A stretch of 12,115 nt of DNA from Bacillota bacterium (GCA_009786275.1 WQTL01000482.1:1-12115), one strand, 5' to 3'. Numbered from the stretch's first letter, positions 1 to 7,323 are shown. Notes: generated from the letters alone by a model not told the origin. Program-made: numbers and translations.

Positions 1-534
1 GTGGGCACCGTCGTCATCGAAGCCGGCGAGCGCAGCGGCTCGCTGCTCACGGCAAGCAGCGCTGCCGAGCAGGGCCGCGACGTTTTCGCCGTCCCGGGCG
101 ACGCCTTCGGTTCCACCTTCACCGGCGGGAACAAGCTCATCCGCGAGGGGGCCAAGCCCGTATTCTCCGCCATGGACGTCCTGGAGGACTACGAGCTGCT
201 CTATCCCGAGCTGCTCGACATGCGCCGCGCCGAACGCGATCTGGAGCGCGCGGCCGTGGCACCGGAGAAAATCAAGGTGAAGGCTCCCGCGAAGCAGAAT
301 CCCCAGCCCCCTTCGCCCGCGAGGGGGGTGGCCCCGCAGGGCCGGGGGGAGCGTGACGACTTGCCCCCGCTGGAACAGCAAATCCTGCAATTGCTCTCGC
401 AATCCCCCATGCACATCGACCGCATCATGAAGGAGACCGCCGCGCCCTACGGCAAGCTCTTCACCGCGCTGATGCACCTGGAAATGCAGGAGCGCATCGA
501 ACAGGCGCCGGGGAAACTATATACAAAGCTATAA
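1..534 (+). CDS. dprA: DprA/Smf DNA-processing protein, 3' part (partial at the left edge)
   Basis: DprA binds incoming single-stranded DNA in the cytoplasm and loads RecA on it during natural transformation. The fragment carries the end of the Rossmann-like core: VVIEAGERSGSLLTA, then the EQGRDVFAVPGD and GGNKLIREGA segments. A C-terminal winged-helix domain follows (about residues 119-177, from LPPLEQQILQLL to the end). The GTG at base 1 is an internal valine codon, since a full DprA has a long N-terminal part before this motif, so the gene starts outside the window. The linker between the two domains (about residues 90-119) is rich in Pro, Gly and Arg and is encoded partly by two GC-rich hairpins (see the repeat at 307-343). 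topA follows after 17 bases, the usual Firmicutes neighbourhood, so the two are probably co-transcribed. Identification is firm; whether the cell is competent cannot be told from here. Confidence 0.93.
   Translation: MGTVVIEAGERSGSLLTASSAAEQGRDVFAVPGDAFGSTFTGGNKLIREGAKPVFSAMDVLEDYELLYPELLDMRRAERDLERAAVAPEKIKVKAPAKQNPQPPSPARGVAPQGRGERDDLPPLEQQILQLLSQSPMHIDRIMKETAAPYGKLFTALMHLEMQERIEQAPGKLYTKL
307..343. repeat. Two tandem GC-rich hairpins inside the dprA linker, REP-like
   Basis: Bases 307-327 can pair as CCCCC / GGGGG plus TCGC / GCGA around a CC loop, with one bulged T. Bases 330-343 pair as GGCCC / GGGCC around CGCA. Two adjacent GC hairpins of this kind resemble the dispersed palindromic repeats common between genes of gut Clostridia, but here they are translated in frame as a Pro/Gly/Arg-rich linker. 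That this is an inserted repeat is inference; no second copy was seen in the window. Confidence 0.45.
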
Positions 535-538
535 AATC

Positions 539-543
539 GAGGA
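539..543 (+). promoter_or_regulatory. Ribosome binding site deciding the TTG start of topA
   Basis: GAGGA lies 8 bases before the TTG at 552-554. This supports the rare TTG start. The resulting N-terminus SKLVIVESPAKAKSI begins exactly where bacterial TopA proteins normally begin. Confidence 0.75.
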
Positions 544-551
544 TATTTGTT

Positions 552-2639
552 TTGTCCAAATTAGTCATCGTCGAATCCCCCGCCAAAGCTAAAAGCATCC
601 AGAAATACCTGGGGGCGGGCTTCATTGTGGCATCCTCCATGGGCCACGTGCGCGATTTGCCCTCCTCCCGCCTGGCCGTGGACGTCAAGAAGGACTTCGA
701 GCCCAGCTACACGGTGATGAAGGACAAGGAGAAGATCGTCAAGGACCTCCAGGCCAAGGCCGCCAAGAGCGACAAGGTCTATCTCGCCACCGACCCGGAT
801 CGGGAGGGCGAGGCGATCTCCTGGCACCTGGCGAGCCTGCTGGGGCTGGACCTGAAACAGGCCAACCGCGTCACTTTCAACGAGATCACCAAGACGGGCG
901 TGCAGGGCGGCATGGCCCATCCCCGCCGGGTGGATATCGACCTGGTCAACGCCCAGCAGGCCCGTAGGATACTCGACAGGCTGGTGGGCTACAAGCTCAG
1001 CCCCTTCGTCAGCCAGAAGATACGCCGGGGCCTCTCCGCCGGGCGCGTGCAGAGCGTGGCCGTGCGCCTGATCGCCGACCGCGAGCAGGAGGTGCGCGCC
1101 TTCGTCCCGGAGGAATACTGGAGCATCGACGCAAAATTGCTCAACAGTGCGCGTAAAAGCTTCGCCGCGCAGTTCGTGGGCGACCAGAAGGGGAAAATCC
1201 CCCTAAAGAACAAGCAGCAAGCCGACGATATCCTCGCTCGCCTGGACGGCGCGAGTTATTGGGTCGCGAACGTCAAGCGCGGCTCCCGCAAGAAAAACCC
1301 CGCGCCGCCCTTCAACACCTCCACCCTGCAGCAGGAGGCCTCGCGCAAGCTGGGCTTCCAGTCCCAGCGCACGATGAAGGTCGCCCAGGAGCTCTACGAG
1401 GGCGTGGAGGTCCCCGGCCAGGGCACGACCGGCCTGATCACCTATATGCGTACGGATTCCCTGCGGGTCTCCGACGAGGCCCGCGCCGCCGCCAACGAGT
1501 ATATCGCTTCCGCCTACGGGAAAAATTATCTTCCCCCGCAGCCGCGCGTGTATAAATCCCGGGCCGGCGCGCAGGACGGCCACGAGGCCATACGCCCCAC
1601 AATGCCGGAGCTCGTCCCCGCGCAGCTCAAAGGGAGCCTGTCCCCCGACCAGTTCAAGCTATACGATTTGGTATGGAAGCGCTTCCTGGCCAGCCAGATG
1701 GCCTCCTGTTTGCAGGATACCGTCAAGGCAACGATCCTTGCAAATAAGCACTATGTATTCAACGCCTCCGGCTACAGCGTGAAGTTCGACGGCTTCACCC
1801 GTGTATACGAGGCCTCCACCGACGACGAAAACGAGGAGGGCAACGAAAAATTACCGGAGCTCAAGGAGGGCGAGGCGCTCAGCCTGAAGGAGCTCCTCTC
1901 CGCGCAGCACTTCACCCAGCCGCCGCCGCGCTACACCGAGGCCTCGCTCATCAAGGCCCTGGAGGAGAGCGGCGTGGGCCGCCCGAGCACCTACGCCACC
2001 ATCATCAGCACCGTGCTGCACAGGGGCTACGTCGCCCGCCAGCAAAAGCAGCTGCTCCCCACGGAGCTGGGCGAGGCCATGGTGCGCCTGCTGATGGAGC
2101 GCTTCCCCAACATCGTGAACGTGAAATTCACCGCCCAAATGGAGACCCATCTGGACGGCGTAGGCCAGGGCAAAACCGACTATGTCGCCGTGCTGCGCGA
2201 CTTCTATACGGATTTCGAGCGCGACCTCCTGCGCGCCAAAGCAGAGATGGAGGGCGTGAAAATCCAGCTGGAGGAGGACCGCACCGACATCCCCTGCGAA
2301 AAGTGCGGCCGTATGATGGTCGTCAAGTCGGGCCGCTACGGGCGGTTCCTGGCCTGCCCGGGGTACCCCGAGTGCAAGAACGCCAAGCCCCTGGTGGCGG
2401 AGACCAAGGCCGCCTGCCCCCTGTGCGGCAAGACTGTCTTGCAGCGCAAGGCCAAGAAGACCGGCCGGGTGTTCTACGGCTGCTCCGGCTGGCCCGAATG
2501 CGAATTCACCACCTGGGATACCCCCGCGGGCGAGGCCTGCCCCAAATGCGGCAAGAGCCTGTTCGAGCAGAAGGGCGGCGCGCTGCGGTGCTTGGGGGAG
2601 GGCTGCGGGTATGTGAAGAAGGCGGAGGGGAAGAAGTAG
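552..2639 (+). CDS. topA: DNA topoisomerase I (type IA)
   Basis: Relaxes negatively supercoiled DNA by cutting and rejoining one strand through a 5'-phosphotyrosine. The 695-residue length fits Firmicutes TopA. The Toprim domain is at the N-terminus, with Glu8 in IVESPAKAKS and the metal-binding D81-P-D83-REGE. The active-site tyrosine is Tyr298 in GLITYMRTDS. The strand-passage domain includes GVGRPSTYATII. Three C-terminal zinc ribbons begin at Cys582 (CEKCGR), Cys622 (CPLCGK) and Cys663 (CPKCGK); the last has a CLGEGCGY second half. Start is TTG at 552, supported by GAGGA 8 bases upstream. The gene follows dprA by 17 bases, probably in one transcript. In many Firmicutes trmFO and codY follow, but here the next gene is a convergent cysK, so the usual order is broken. 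All catalytic residues I looked for are present. Confidence 0.98.
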   Translation: MSKLVIVESPAKAKSIQKYLGAGFIVASSMGHVRDLPSSRLAVDVKKDFEPSYTVMKDKEKIVKDLQAKAAKSDKVYLATDPDREGEAISWHLASLLGLDLKQANRVTFNEITKTGVQGGMAHPRRVDIDLVNAQQARRILDRLVGYKLSPFVSQKIRRGLSAGRVQSVAVRLIADREQEVRAFVPEEYWSIDAKLLNSARKSFAAQFVGDQKGKIPLKNKQQADDILARLDGASYWVANVKRGSRKKNPAPPFNTSTLQQEASRKLGFQSQRTMKVAQELYEGVEVPGQGTTGLITYMRTDSLRVSDEARAAANEYIASAYGKNYLPPQPRVYKSRAGAQDGHEAIRPTMPELVPAQLKGSLSPDQFKLYDLVWKRFLASQMASCLQDTVKATILANKHYVFNASGYSVKFDGFTRVYEASTDDENEEGNEKLPELKEGEALSLKELLSAQHFTQPPPRYTEASLIKALEESGVGRPSTYATIISTVLHRGYVARQQKQLLPTELGEAMVRLLMERFPNIVNVKFTAQMETHLDGVGQGKTDYVAVLRDFYTDFERDLLRAKAEMEGVKIQLEEDRTDIPCEKCGRMMVVKSGRYGRFLACPGYPECKNAKPLVAETKAACPLCGKTVLQRKAKKTGRVFYGCSGWPECEFTTWDTPAGEACPKCGKSLFEQKGGALRCLGEGCGYVKKAEGKK

Positions 2640-2644
2640 GCATT

Positions 2645-2727
2645 ATGCAGAGACGCACGGCAGTGCGTCTCCGAAATAAATGACGATAGCTTTTTGGTTG
2701 GAGACGCACTGCCGTGCGTCTCTACAT
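2645..2727. repeat. Palindromic intergenic repeat, copy 1 (topA/cysK junction)
   Basis: The 83-bp element holds two hairpins with the same 9-bp arms GAGACGCAC / GTGCGTCTC: 2650-2671 (loop GGCA) and 2701-2722 (loop TGCC). The two 22-bp hairpins are exact reverse complements, so the whole element can also fold into one long hairpin. The outer ends ATGCAGAGACG and CGTCTCTACAT are imperfect inverted repeats. Bases 2691-2727 (37 bp) recur identically but inverted at 11272-11308. It starts 5 bases after the topA stop and ends 11 bases before the cysK stop, so it fills the convergent gap. No T-run directly follows either stem, so it is not a textbook terminator. It could be a MITE- or REP-like element; no encoded protein is seen. 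Confidence 0.9.
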
Positions 2728-2738
2728 AGTTATTCCCC

Positions 2739-3668
2739 CTACCTCGCGAACAGCGCCGTGCTCAAATATCTTTCCCCGCTGTCCGGCAAAATCACCACGA
2801 TCAGCTTTTCCGCGTTCTCCGCGCGCTTTGCGGCCTGCGTGGCTGCCCAAAGAGCCGCGCCCGAGGAAATCCCCGCCAGCAGCCCCTGCGTGACGGCCAG
2901 GCGCTGGCTGGCCCGGAAGGCGTCCTCGTGCCGCGCGGCGATCACCTCGTCGACCACCGTCAGGTCGAGGTTCCCCGGCACGAAGCCCGCGCCTATGCCC
3001 TGTATCTGGTGCGGCCCGGGCGTGCCGCCGCTCAGCACGGCGGAATCCGCGGGCTCCACGGCGACGACCCGCACCGCGGGCTTTTGTTCCTTCAGGTACG
3101 CCCCCGCCCCGGAGACCGTGCCCCCGGTGCCCACGCCCGCCACCAGGATATCCACCTTCCCATCGGTGCCCTCCCAGATTTCGGGCCCGGTGGTTTTTTT
3201 GTGCGCCAGGGGGTTCACGGGGTTATCGAACTGCCGGGGGACGAAGCTCCCGGGTGTGGCGGCGTGCAGCTCCTCGGCCCGGGCGATGGCGCCCTGCATG
3301 CCCGCGCAGCCGTCGGTGAGCACGAGCTGCGCCCCGTAGGCCGCCAGGAGGTTGCGCCGCTCGATGCTCATGGTCTCGGGCATGGTGAGGATCACCCGGT
3401 AGCCCCTTGCCGCCGCCGCGGCCGCCAGCCCGATGCCCGTATTGCCGCTGGTGGGCTCGATGATCACGCTGCCGGGCCGCAGCAGGCCGCGCGCCTCCGC
3501 GTCCGCTATCATCGCCAGCGCGACGCGGTCCTTCACGCTCCCGGCGGGGTTGAGGTACTCCAGCTTCCCCGCGATGGAGGCGCAAAGACCCAAGCCCTCG
3601 GCGTAAGCGTCCAGGGCCAGCAGGGGGGTGTTGCCGATTAGCCCGGTAATTGAATTGTGGATAATGAT
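2739..3668 (-). CDS. cysK: Cysteine synthase (O-acetylserine sulfhydrylase), PLP enzyme, non-AUG start
   Basis: Makes L-cysteine from O-acetylserine and sulfide in the cytoplasm. Landmarks from the proposed start: [12 protein letters not shown] (residues 6-17), the PLP lysine Lys46 in NPAGSVKDR, the phosphate-binding [10 protein letters not shown], the [10 protein letters not shown] segment, GVGTGGT, and the C-terminal [10 protein letters not shown]. This is a full match to the CysK family, and 309 residues is the normal length. The frame is open from a TGA at 3705-3707 but has no ATG, GTG or TTG before the TTG at 3591-3593, which would remove the essential first 25 residues. A strong GGAGGGG (3672-3678) sits 3 to 6 bases before ATC (3666-3668) and ATT (3663-3665), so one of these is probably the start. 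Alternatively one G too many in the GGGG run hides an ATG start at 3679-3681. CysK, CysM and cystathionine-synthase-like enzymes are hard to separate by eye; CysK fits best. Confidence 0.92.
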   Translation of the reverse strand: MIIHNSITGLIGNTPLLALDAYAEGLGLCASIAGKLEYLNPAGSVKDRVALAMIADAEARGLLRPGSVIIEPTSGNTGIGLAAAAAARGYRVILTMPETMSIERRNLLAAYGAQLVLTDGCAGMQGAIARAEELHAATPGSFVPRQFDNPVNPLAHKKTTGPEIWEGTDGKVDILVAGVGTGGTVSGAGAYLKEQKPAVRVVAVEPADSAVLSGGTPGPHQIQGIGAGFVPGNLDLTVVDEVIAARHEDAFRASQRLAVTQGLLAGISSGAALWAATQAAKRAENAEKLIVVILPDSGERYLSTALFAR

Positions 3669-3671
3669 GAA

Positions 3672-3678
3672 CCCCTCC
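3672..3678 (-). promoter_or_regulatory. Ribosome binding site for the non-AUG cysK start
   Basis: GGAGGGG on the minus strand lies 3 bases before an ATC codon and 6 before an ATT codon in the cysK frame. It overlaps the only upstream ATG (3679-3681), which is out of frame and has the GAGGG of 3683-3687 only one base before it. The position favours initiation at ATC or ATT. Confidence 0.6.
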
Positions 3679-3705
3679 CATACCCTCTTTTTATAACATA
3701 GATAT

Positions 3706-3733
3706 CATTCAGCATTATGCATTATGCATTCAG
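3706..3733. repeat. Tandem heptamer repeat upstream of cysK
   Basis: Four 7-bp units follow without gaps: CATTCAG, CATTATG, CATTATG, CATTCAG, then a partial CAT. The block lies in the 73-base gap between the cysK start and the stop of the binding-protein gene. On the cysK strand it occupies the likely -35 region, ahead of a TATAAA at about 3692-3697. A related CATTATGCA occurs at 2641-2649, next to the palindromic repeat. Function unknown. Confidence 0.7.
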
Positions 3734-3741
3734 CATGGTCA

Positions 3742-5304
3742 TTAATCCCATTTCCTCACCCCGCCGAAAAACAACCGGTCCCCCACGGGCGAAACCTCGA
3801 GGCCCTCGACCCCCGGGGCCAGCAGCAGCCTGCCCGGCATGGCCCGCAGCGGATAGAATACGCCGTTTTGCAGCAGGTGCTCCTCGGCTTGCAGGCAGGC
3901 GCGCGCCGTGTCGTCGGTTTGGGCGGCGGCGTCCAGCAGCGTCTCCAGCGCGGGCGAGCGGTATCGCGCCGGGCTGCCCTCGCCCTCCAGGGCCCGCAGG
4001 GCCTCCGGCGCGGCGGAACGCTCCACGTGCAGCAGGGCCACGGCCGCGTCGAATTCGCCGTCCTCCAGACGCTCTTGCAATTCCTCCGGTTCCAGGGGCT
4101 CGATCTGCGCCTCCAGCCGCAGGCGGAACGCCTTCTGCCAGGACTGCAGCGCGCAGCGCAGCAGCGTCTCGTATTCACCGGCGCAGATCAGGGTCAGATG
4201 GATCGTCTCCCCCGCGCCGCCCGCCAGGGCATTGGCCCGCGCCGGGTCATATTTTACGCCGCCCGGCTGCCCCGCCGCGGTCCGGTAGTTCGCCCCGCCG
4301 GCCAGCACGCCCTCGGGCAAAAGGCCGGGCGGCGCGCCGATACCAAGGGTTTCCGGCTCCAGCGCGGCGCACAGGGCGACCCGGATGTTCACGTCCGCAA
4401 GGGGCCCGGCGCCGCAGTTAAATACCAGCGCCAGGGTGGCGTTCTTCAGCTCGCTGCCGGTGACGCCCTCCGGCAGCGGCGCGTCCAGGTCCGCCGGCAC
4501 GATGGCCGCGTCGTATTCCGTACCGACCAGCCGTGCGCGCATATACGCGTCCGGCTCCGTCCAGAGGTTCACCGTGGCGGGCAGGGCCCTGTTGCCCGGG
4601 GATGCCGCGTCCCGGCAGCTCTCGTTGGGCTTCAGCCGCGTGAGCGTGTCGCCCATCCTGTCCAGGTAGAACGGCCCGTTGCAGGGCATATATTGCGCCT
4701 CCAGGCCGTAGCGGCCCCCGCATGCCTCGAAGTACGTCCGGTTGCAGGGCATGGCCGGGCCCCGTGCCAGGGCGTACAGGAAGGCCGCACCGGGTTTCTC
4801 CAGGGTGATCTCCAGTGTGCGCCTGTCCGCGGCGCGAACGCGCAGTATATTTTCGTATTCCCCGCGCAAGCCGCGCGCCCGTTCCAGCCCGAACACGAAG
4901 TCCCCGGCCGTCACCTGCGTATCGAACGCGGCGAACGCCGCCTCGCCCAGCAGCTCCTTCGCCTTGTCGGGGAGCCGCCAGCGGTTGTCCCCCCGCAGAT
5001 GGAAGGTCAGCGTGCGCCCGTCGGGGGAGACCTCCCACGTTTCCGCCACGCCGGGGGCCAAATTGCCTTCGGCGTCCTGCCGCACAAGGCCCTCCATGCA
5101 GTTGTTGACAACCATCAATTCCGAGGGGGTTCCGGCGATCACGGGGTCCAGCCTGCGCGGGGCCTCCTCCACGGGGAAATTGATGATCTTCCCCGAGCCG
5201 TCGTCCTTCTTCCCGCAGCCCGCCATGGCAATCGTGCAAAAACACAGTCCCGCCGCGAGCAAAATCGCCCCGGCGCGGGTGCAGATTTTTGTGATCCTAT
5301 GCAT
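3742..5304 (-). CDS. Family-5 (oligopeptide-type) ABC transporter substrate-binding lipoprotein
   Basis: An extracytoplasmic lipoprotein that would bind peptides or similar solutes and deliver them to an ABC permease. From ATG at 5302-5304 it has 520 residues. The N-terminus is a lipoprotein signal: a charged start (MHRITK), a hydrophobic stretch AILLAAGLCF, and a lipobox ending MAGC with Cys30 as lipid anchor. After it come the early lobe typical of OppA/DppA proteins (RRLDPVIAGT, NNCMEGLVRQDAEG, APGVAETWEVSPDGRTLTFHLR) and the CNGPFYLDRMG segment before the second lobe. GTG at 5317-5319 would add five residues but lacks a ribosome site, whereas the ATG has a weak GGTGGA about 6 bases upstream. 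No permease or ATPase genes are adjacent, so it is an orphan here. It lies 67 bases after the methyltransferase gene on the same strand and has its own likely promoter. The ligand cannot be predicted. Confidence 0.9.
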   Translation of the reverse strand: MHRITKICTRAGAILLAAGLCFCTIAMAGCGKKDDGSGKIINFPVEEAPRRLDPVIAGTPSELMVVNNCMEGLVRQDAEGNLAPGVAETWEVSPDGRTLTFHLRGDNRWRLPDKAKELLGEAAFAAFDTQVTAGDFVFGLERARGLRGEYENILRVRAADRRTLEITLEKPGAAFLYALARGPAMPCNRTYFEACGGRYGLEAQYMPCNGPFYLDRMGDTLTRLKPNESCRDAASPGNRALPATVNLWTEPDAYMRARLVGTEYDAAIVPADLDAPLPEGVTGSELKNATLALVFNCGAGPLADVNIRVALCAALEPETLGIGAPPGLLPEGVLAGGANYRTAAGQPGGVKYDPARANALAGGAGETIHLTLICAGEYETLLRCALQSWQKAFRLRLEAQIEPLEPEELQERLEDGEFDAAVALLHVERSAAPEALRALEGEGSPARYRSPALETLLDAAAQTDDTARACLQAEEHLLQNGVFYPLRAMPGRLLLAPGVEGLEVSPVGDRLFFGGVRKWD

Positions 5305-5335
5305 AGGCTTTCCACCCACATTGTTTGATATAGCT

Positions 5336-5364
5336 AGTATATCACATGTTGCGCGGAATGGAAA
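5336..5364 (-). promoter_or_regulatory. Putative sigma-A promoter for the binding-protein gene
   Basis: On the minus strand, TTTCCA (5359-5364) and TATACT (5336-5341) are separated by 17 bases. The -10 differs from consensus at one position and the -35 at two. It lies about 30 bases upstream of the ATG at 5304, between the methyltransferase stop and the binding-protein gene. Confidence 0.6.
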
Positions 5365-5371
5365 GGCTTTT

Positions 5372-6136
5372 TTATCGGGCGCGCTTGCGCGAGCACACCA
5401 TCAGCTGTATCTCCCTGTCCGTGGCCGCCCCGCCGCAGTAATCGCAATACGCCGCGGTAACCTCCATGCCCCTTTGCCGCAGGATTTCCTTCAGCTCCGG
5501 CAGGTCGTACAGGCGTACGGGGTCCGCGTCCTCCATGGCGATTTGCGGCTTCTGCGCCGGTTCGCCGTAGGGGATGTTCCAGCCCGCGTAGGTCATGCGC
5601 CTTGTGGCCTCGTCCCAGTCGAATTGCGCCAGGGCCAGGGATTTCTCGCCGCATTCCCAGTTTGTCTTGGGGAAATACAGCCGGGCGTGCGCCGCGTTGC
5701 ACACGTCCATGAAGTGCGCGCCGCCGGGTTTGAGCGCCCCGGCGATCACATCGAAAATCTTGAGGTTTTCTTCATCGTTTTCCAGGTAGCCGATGGCTCC
5801 GTCCGCCAGGTTCAGCACGGCGTCGAACTCGTTGTCAAAAGAGACGTCCCGGATGTCCGACAAAATGAACCTCGCGGGCAGGTTTTCGAGCGCAGCGGAT
5901 TTCGTTGCGTCCTCAATATACGCCGGCGTGATATCCACGCCCACCAATTTAAAACCACGGCGGGCCAGCGCCAGGGCGTGGCGCCCATAGCCGCAGGCCA
6001 GGTCGAGGATTCTCTCCCCTCCCTTAAGGCCCAGGGCCTTGATGATGAACTCCACCTGGTTTTCCGTATCCTCTGTCCAGGAGCTGTTTTTGATGTCCAA
6101 AGACCAGCCGTATTTGTACCAATCGGGGCGATTCAT
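5372..6136 (-). CDS. Class I SAM-dependent methyltransferase
   Basis: Transfers a methyl group from S-adenosylmethionine to an unknown acceptor; a soluble cytoplasmic protein of 254 residues. SAM-binding motif I is ILDLACGYGRHALALA (residues 43-58), with the acidic end of strand 2 at Asp68 in VGVDITPAYI. SDIRDVSF and FDAVLNLADGAIGYL follow as later core motifs, then LKPGGAHFMDV. The C-terminal part (YDLPELKEILRQRGMEV) is the usual final helix and strand of small-molecule methyltransferases. The start ATG at 6134-6136 has a near-perfect AGGAGG 9 bases upstream that overlaps the stop codon of the CofE-like gene. The 13-base gap makes the two genes an operon. The acceptor may be related to the CofE-like product, but that is inference from position only. 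Confidence 0.92.
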   Translation of the reverse strand: MNRPDWYKYGWSLDIKNSSWTEDTENQVEFIIKALGLKGGERILDLACGYGRHALALARRGFKLVGVDITPAYIEDATKSAALENLPARFILSDIRDVSFDNEFDAVLNLADGAIGYLENDEENLKIFDVIAGALKPGGAHFMDVCNAAHARLYFPKTNWECGEKSLALAQFDWDEATRRMTYAGWNIPYGEPAQKPQIAMEDADPVRLYDLPELKEILRQRGMEVTAAYCDYCGGAATDREIQLMVCSRKRAR

Positions 6137-6149
6137 GGCGGGACTCCTC

Positions 6150-7304
6150 CTATGAAGCGAAATTATCGAAATACCCCTGGATCAGCACGATGGGCGTGCC
6201 CTTGTCGCCCGAACCGCTCACCAGGTCGCACAGGCTGCCCAGCAGGTCGGTGTATCTGCGCGGGGTGGTGCCCAGGGCCTGGGTGCCGTGCGCCTTGGCC
6301 TTGATGGCCGCCCGGGCCTCGTCCTCGCTTTTACCCGCTAGCTCGTTATCCAGCAGGAGCTTCAGCTTCAGTTCGTTGGGCGTGCCCTCCAGGCCGGGCG
6401 TGAACGCGGGCGAAACCACGGGATCCGCCAGCTCCCAAATTTGCCCCACGGGGTCCTTGAACGCGCCGTCGCCGTAGATCATCACCTCGATCTGTTTGCC
6501 TGTGGCCTCCTTCAGCCGCCGGGCGATCTCCTCCACCAGGGGCTGGCCGTCCCGGGGGAAGAGCTTCACGCTGTCCTCGCCGGATTTGTTCGAGCCCAGC
6601 AGGCCGTACTGCGCGTTGTACCCGCTGCCGTTGACGGGCGCAGATAGTATCTCATCCAGGCCGTAGACGGTCTCCGCCCCGGCCTCTTTGAGCAGCCGCT
6701 TGGAGCGGAAGCGCGAGTGGACGTCGCAGCACAGCACGTGGGGCGTGAACCGCAGCGCGCCGCGCACGTCGTTGGCGAAGACGATCTCCACGTGTTCCCC
6801 GAAGGACTTGTAGTACTCCACGTAGTCCATGCCGGTGAAGACGTGCCTGGTCTCGTAGCCGAATTTCACGCGGTAATCCTCTTCGGTGAGGATATCGGTA
6901 TAAGGGTTCACCCCGGCCGCGTCGATGGCGTCCCAGCTCAGCAGGGCGTTGCCCACCTCGTCGGCGGGGTAGCTGAGCATGATATACAGCTTGCCGCAGC
7001 CCTGGGCGATGCCCTTGAGGATATTCGAAAACCGGTTGCGCGAGAGGATGGGGAAGGTGACGGCCAGCTCGCCGCCGGGGAATTTGCCGCGGATGTCCGC
7101 GGCGATCTGCGCGCACGTGGCGTAGTTGCCCTGGGCGCGGGCCACCACCGCCTCGGTGACGGCGACGACATCTCTGTCGCGCAGGGCGATGCCCTCCTCC
7201 TTCGATGCCGCCAGGACGCTTTCCACAACGATGCTCGCCATGTCGTCGCCGGCTTGAATCAACGGCGCGCGTATGCCCCGCGCCGCGGTGCCGATGGTTC
7301 TCAT
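6150..7304 (-). CDS. CofE-like protein (coenzyme F420-0:L-glutamate ligase family)
   Basis: In archaea and actinobacteria CofE/FbiB enzymes add glutamate to coenzyme F420-0 with GTP. This 384-residue protein shows the family's N-terminal signature: MRTIGTAARGIRAPLI, then LRDRDVVAVTEAVVARAQG (about residues 38-56), with later YGDGAFKDPVGQIWELADPVVSP and GTPNELKLKL. It is longer than archaeal CofE (about 250 residues) and resembles the longer version found in Firmicutes, whose substrate is not established as far as I know. No other F420 gene is in the window. The chosen start is ATG at 7302-7304, about 9 bases after an AGGCAGG ribosome-like site; GTG at 7308-7310 would add two residues. It is the first gene of an operon with the methyltransferase and diverges from a LysR gene, which is its likely regulator. 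Confidence 0.85.
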   Translation of the reverse strand: MRTIGTAARGIRAPLIQAGDDMASIVVESVLAASKEEGIALRDRDVVAVTEAVVARAQGNYATCAQIAADIRGKFPGGELAVTFPILSRNRFSNILKGIAQGCGKLYIMLSYPADEVGNALLSWDAIDAAGVNPYTDILTEEDYRVKFGYETRHVFTGMDYVEYYKSFGEHVEIVFANDVRGALRFTPHVLCCDVHSRFRSKRLLKEAGAETVYGLDEILSAPVNGSGYNAQYGLLGSNKSGEDSVKLFPRDGQPLVEEIARRLKEATGKQIEVMIYGDGAFKDPVGQIWELADPVVSPAFTPGLEGTPNELKLKLLLDNELAGKSEDEARAAIKAKAHGTQALGTTPRRYTDLLGSLCDLVSGSGDKGTPIVLIQGYFDNFAS

Positions 7305-7323
7305 AAACACACCTGCCTTTCTT

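Noticed and set aside
1..3. GTG at base 1 as a real start of dprA
   Set aside because: It falls in the middle of the conserved DprA core, so the gene is simply cut by the window edge.
2645..2727. The palindromic repeat as a classical intrinsic terminator
   Set aside because: Neither stem is directly followed by a T-run on either strand, and the double-hairpin structure recurs elsewhere in inverted orientation, which fits a repeat family better. A role in ending transcripts is not excluded.
3223..3681. 152-codon minus-strand frame beginning at the ATG just upstream of cysK
   Set aside because: It overlaps cysK in another frame and yields an Arg/Gly/Ala-rich product without motifs; its ATG overlaps the cysK ribosome site.
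3706..3733. Heptamer block as a CRISPR remnant
   Set aside because: Units are only 7 bp, contiguous and without spacers; no cas genes are present.
3724..5328. 534-codon plus-strand frame opposite the binding-protein gene
   Set aside because: The minus strand encodes a clear lipoprotein with signal sequence. The plus-strand product is rich in Arg, Gly and Gln without recognisable domains.
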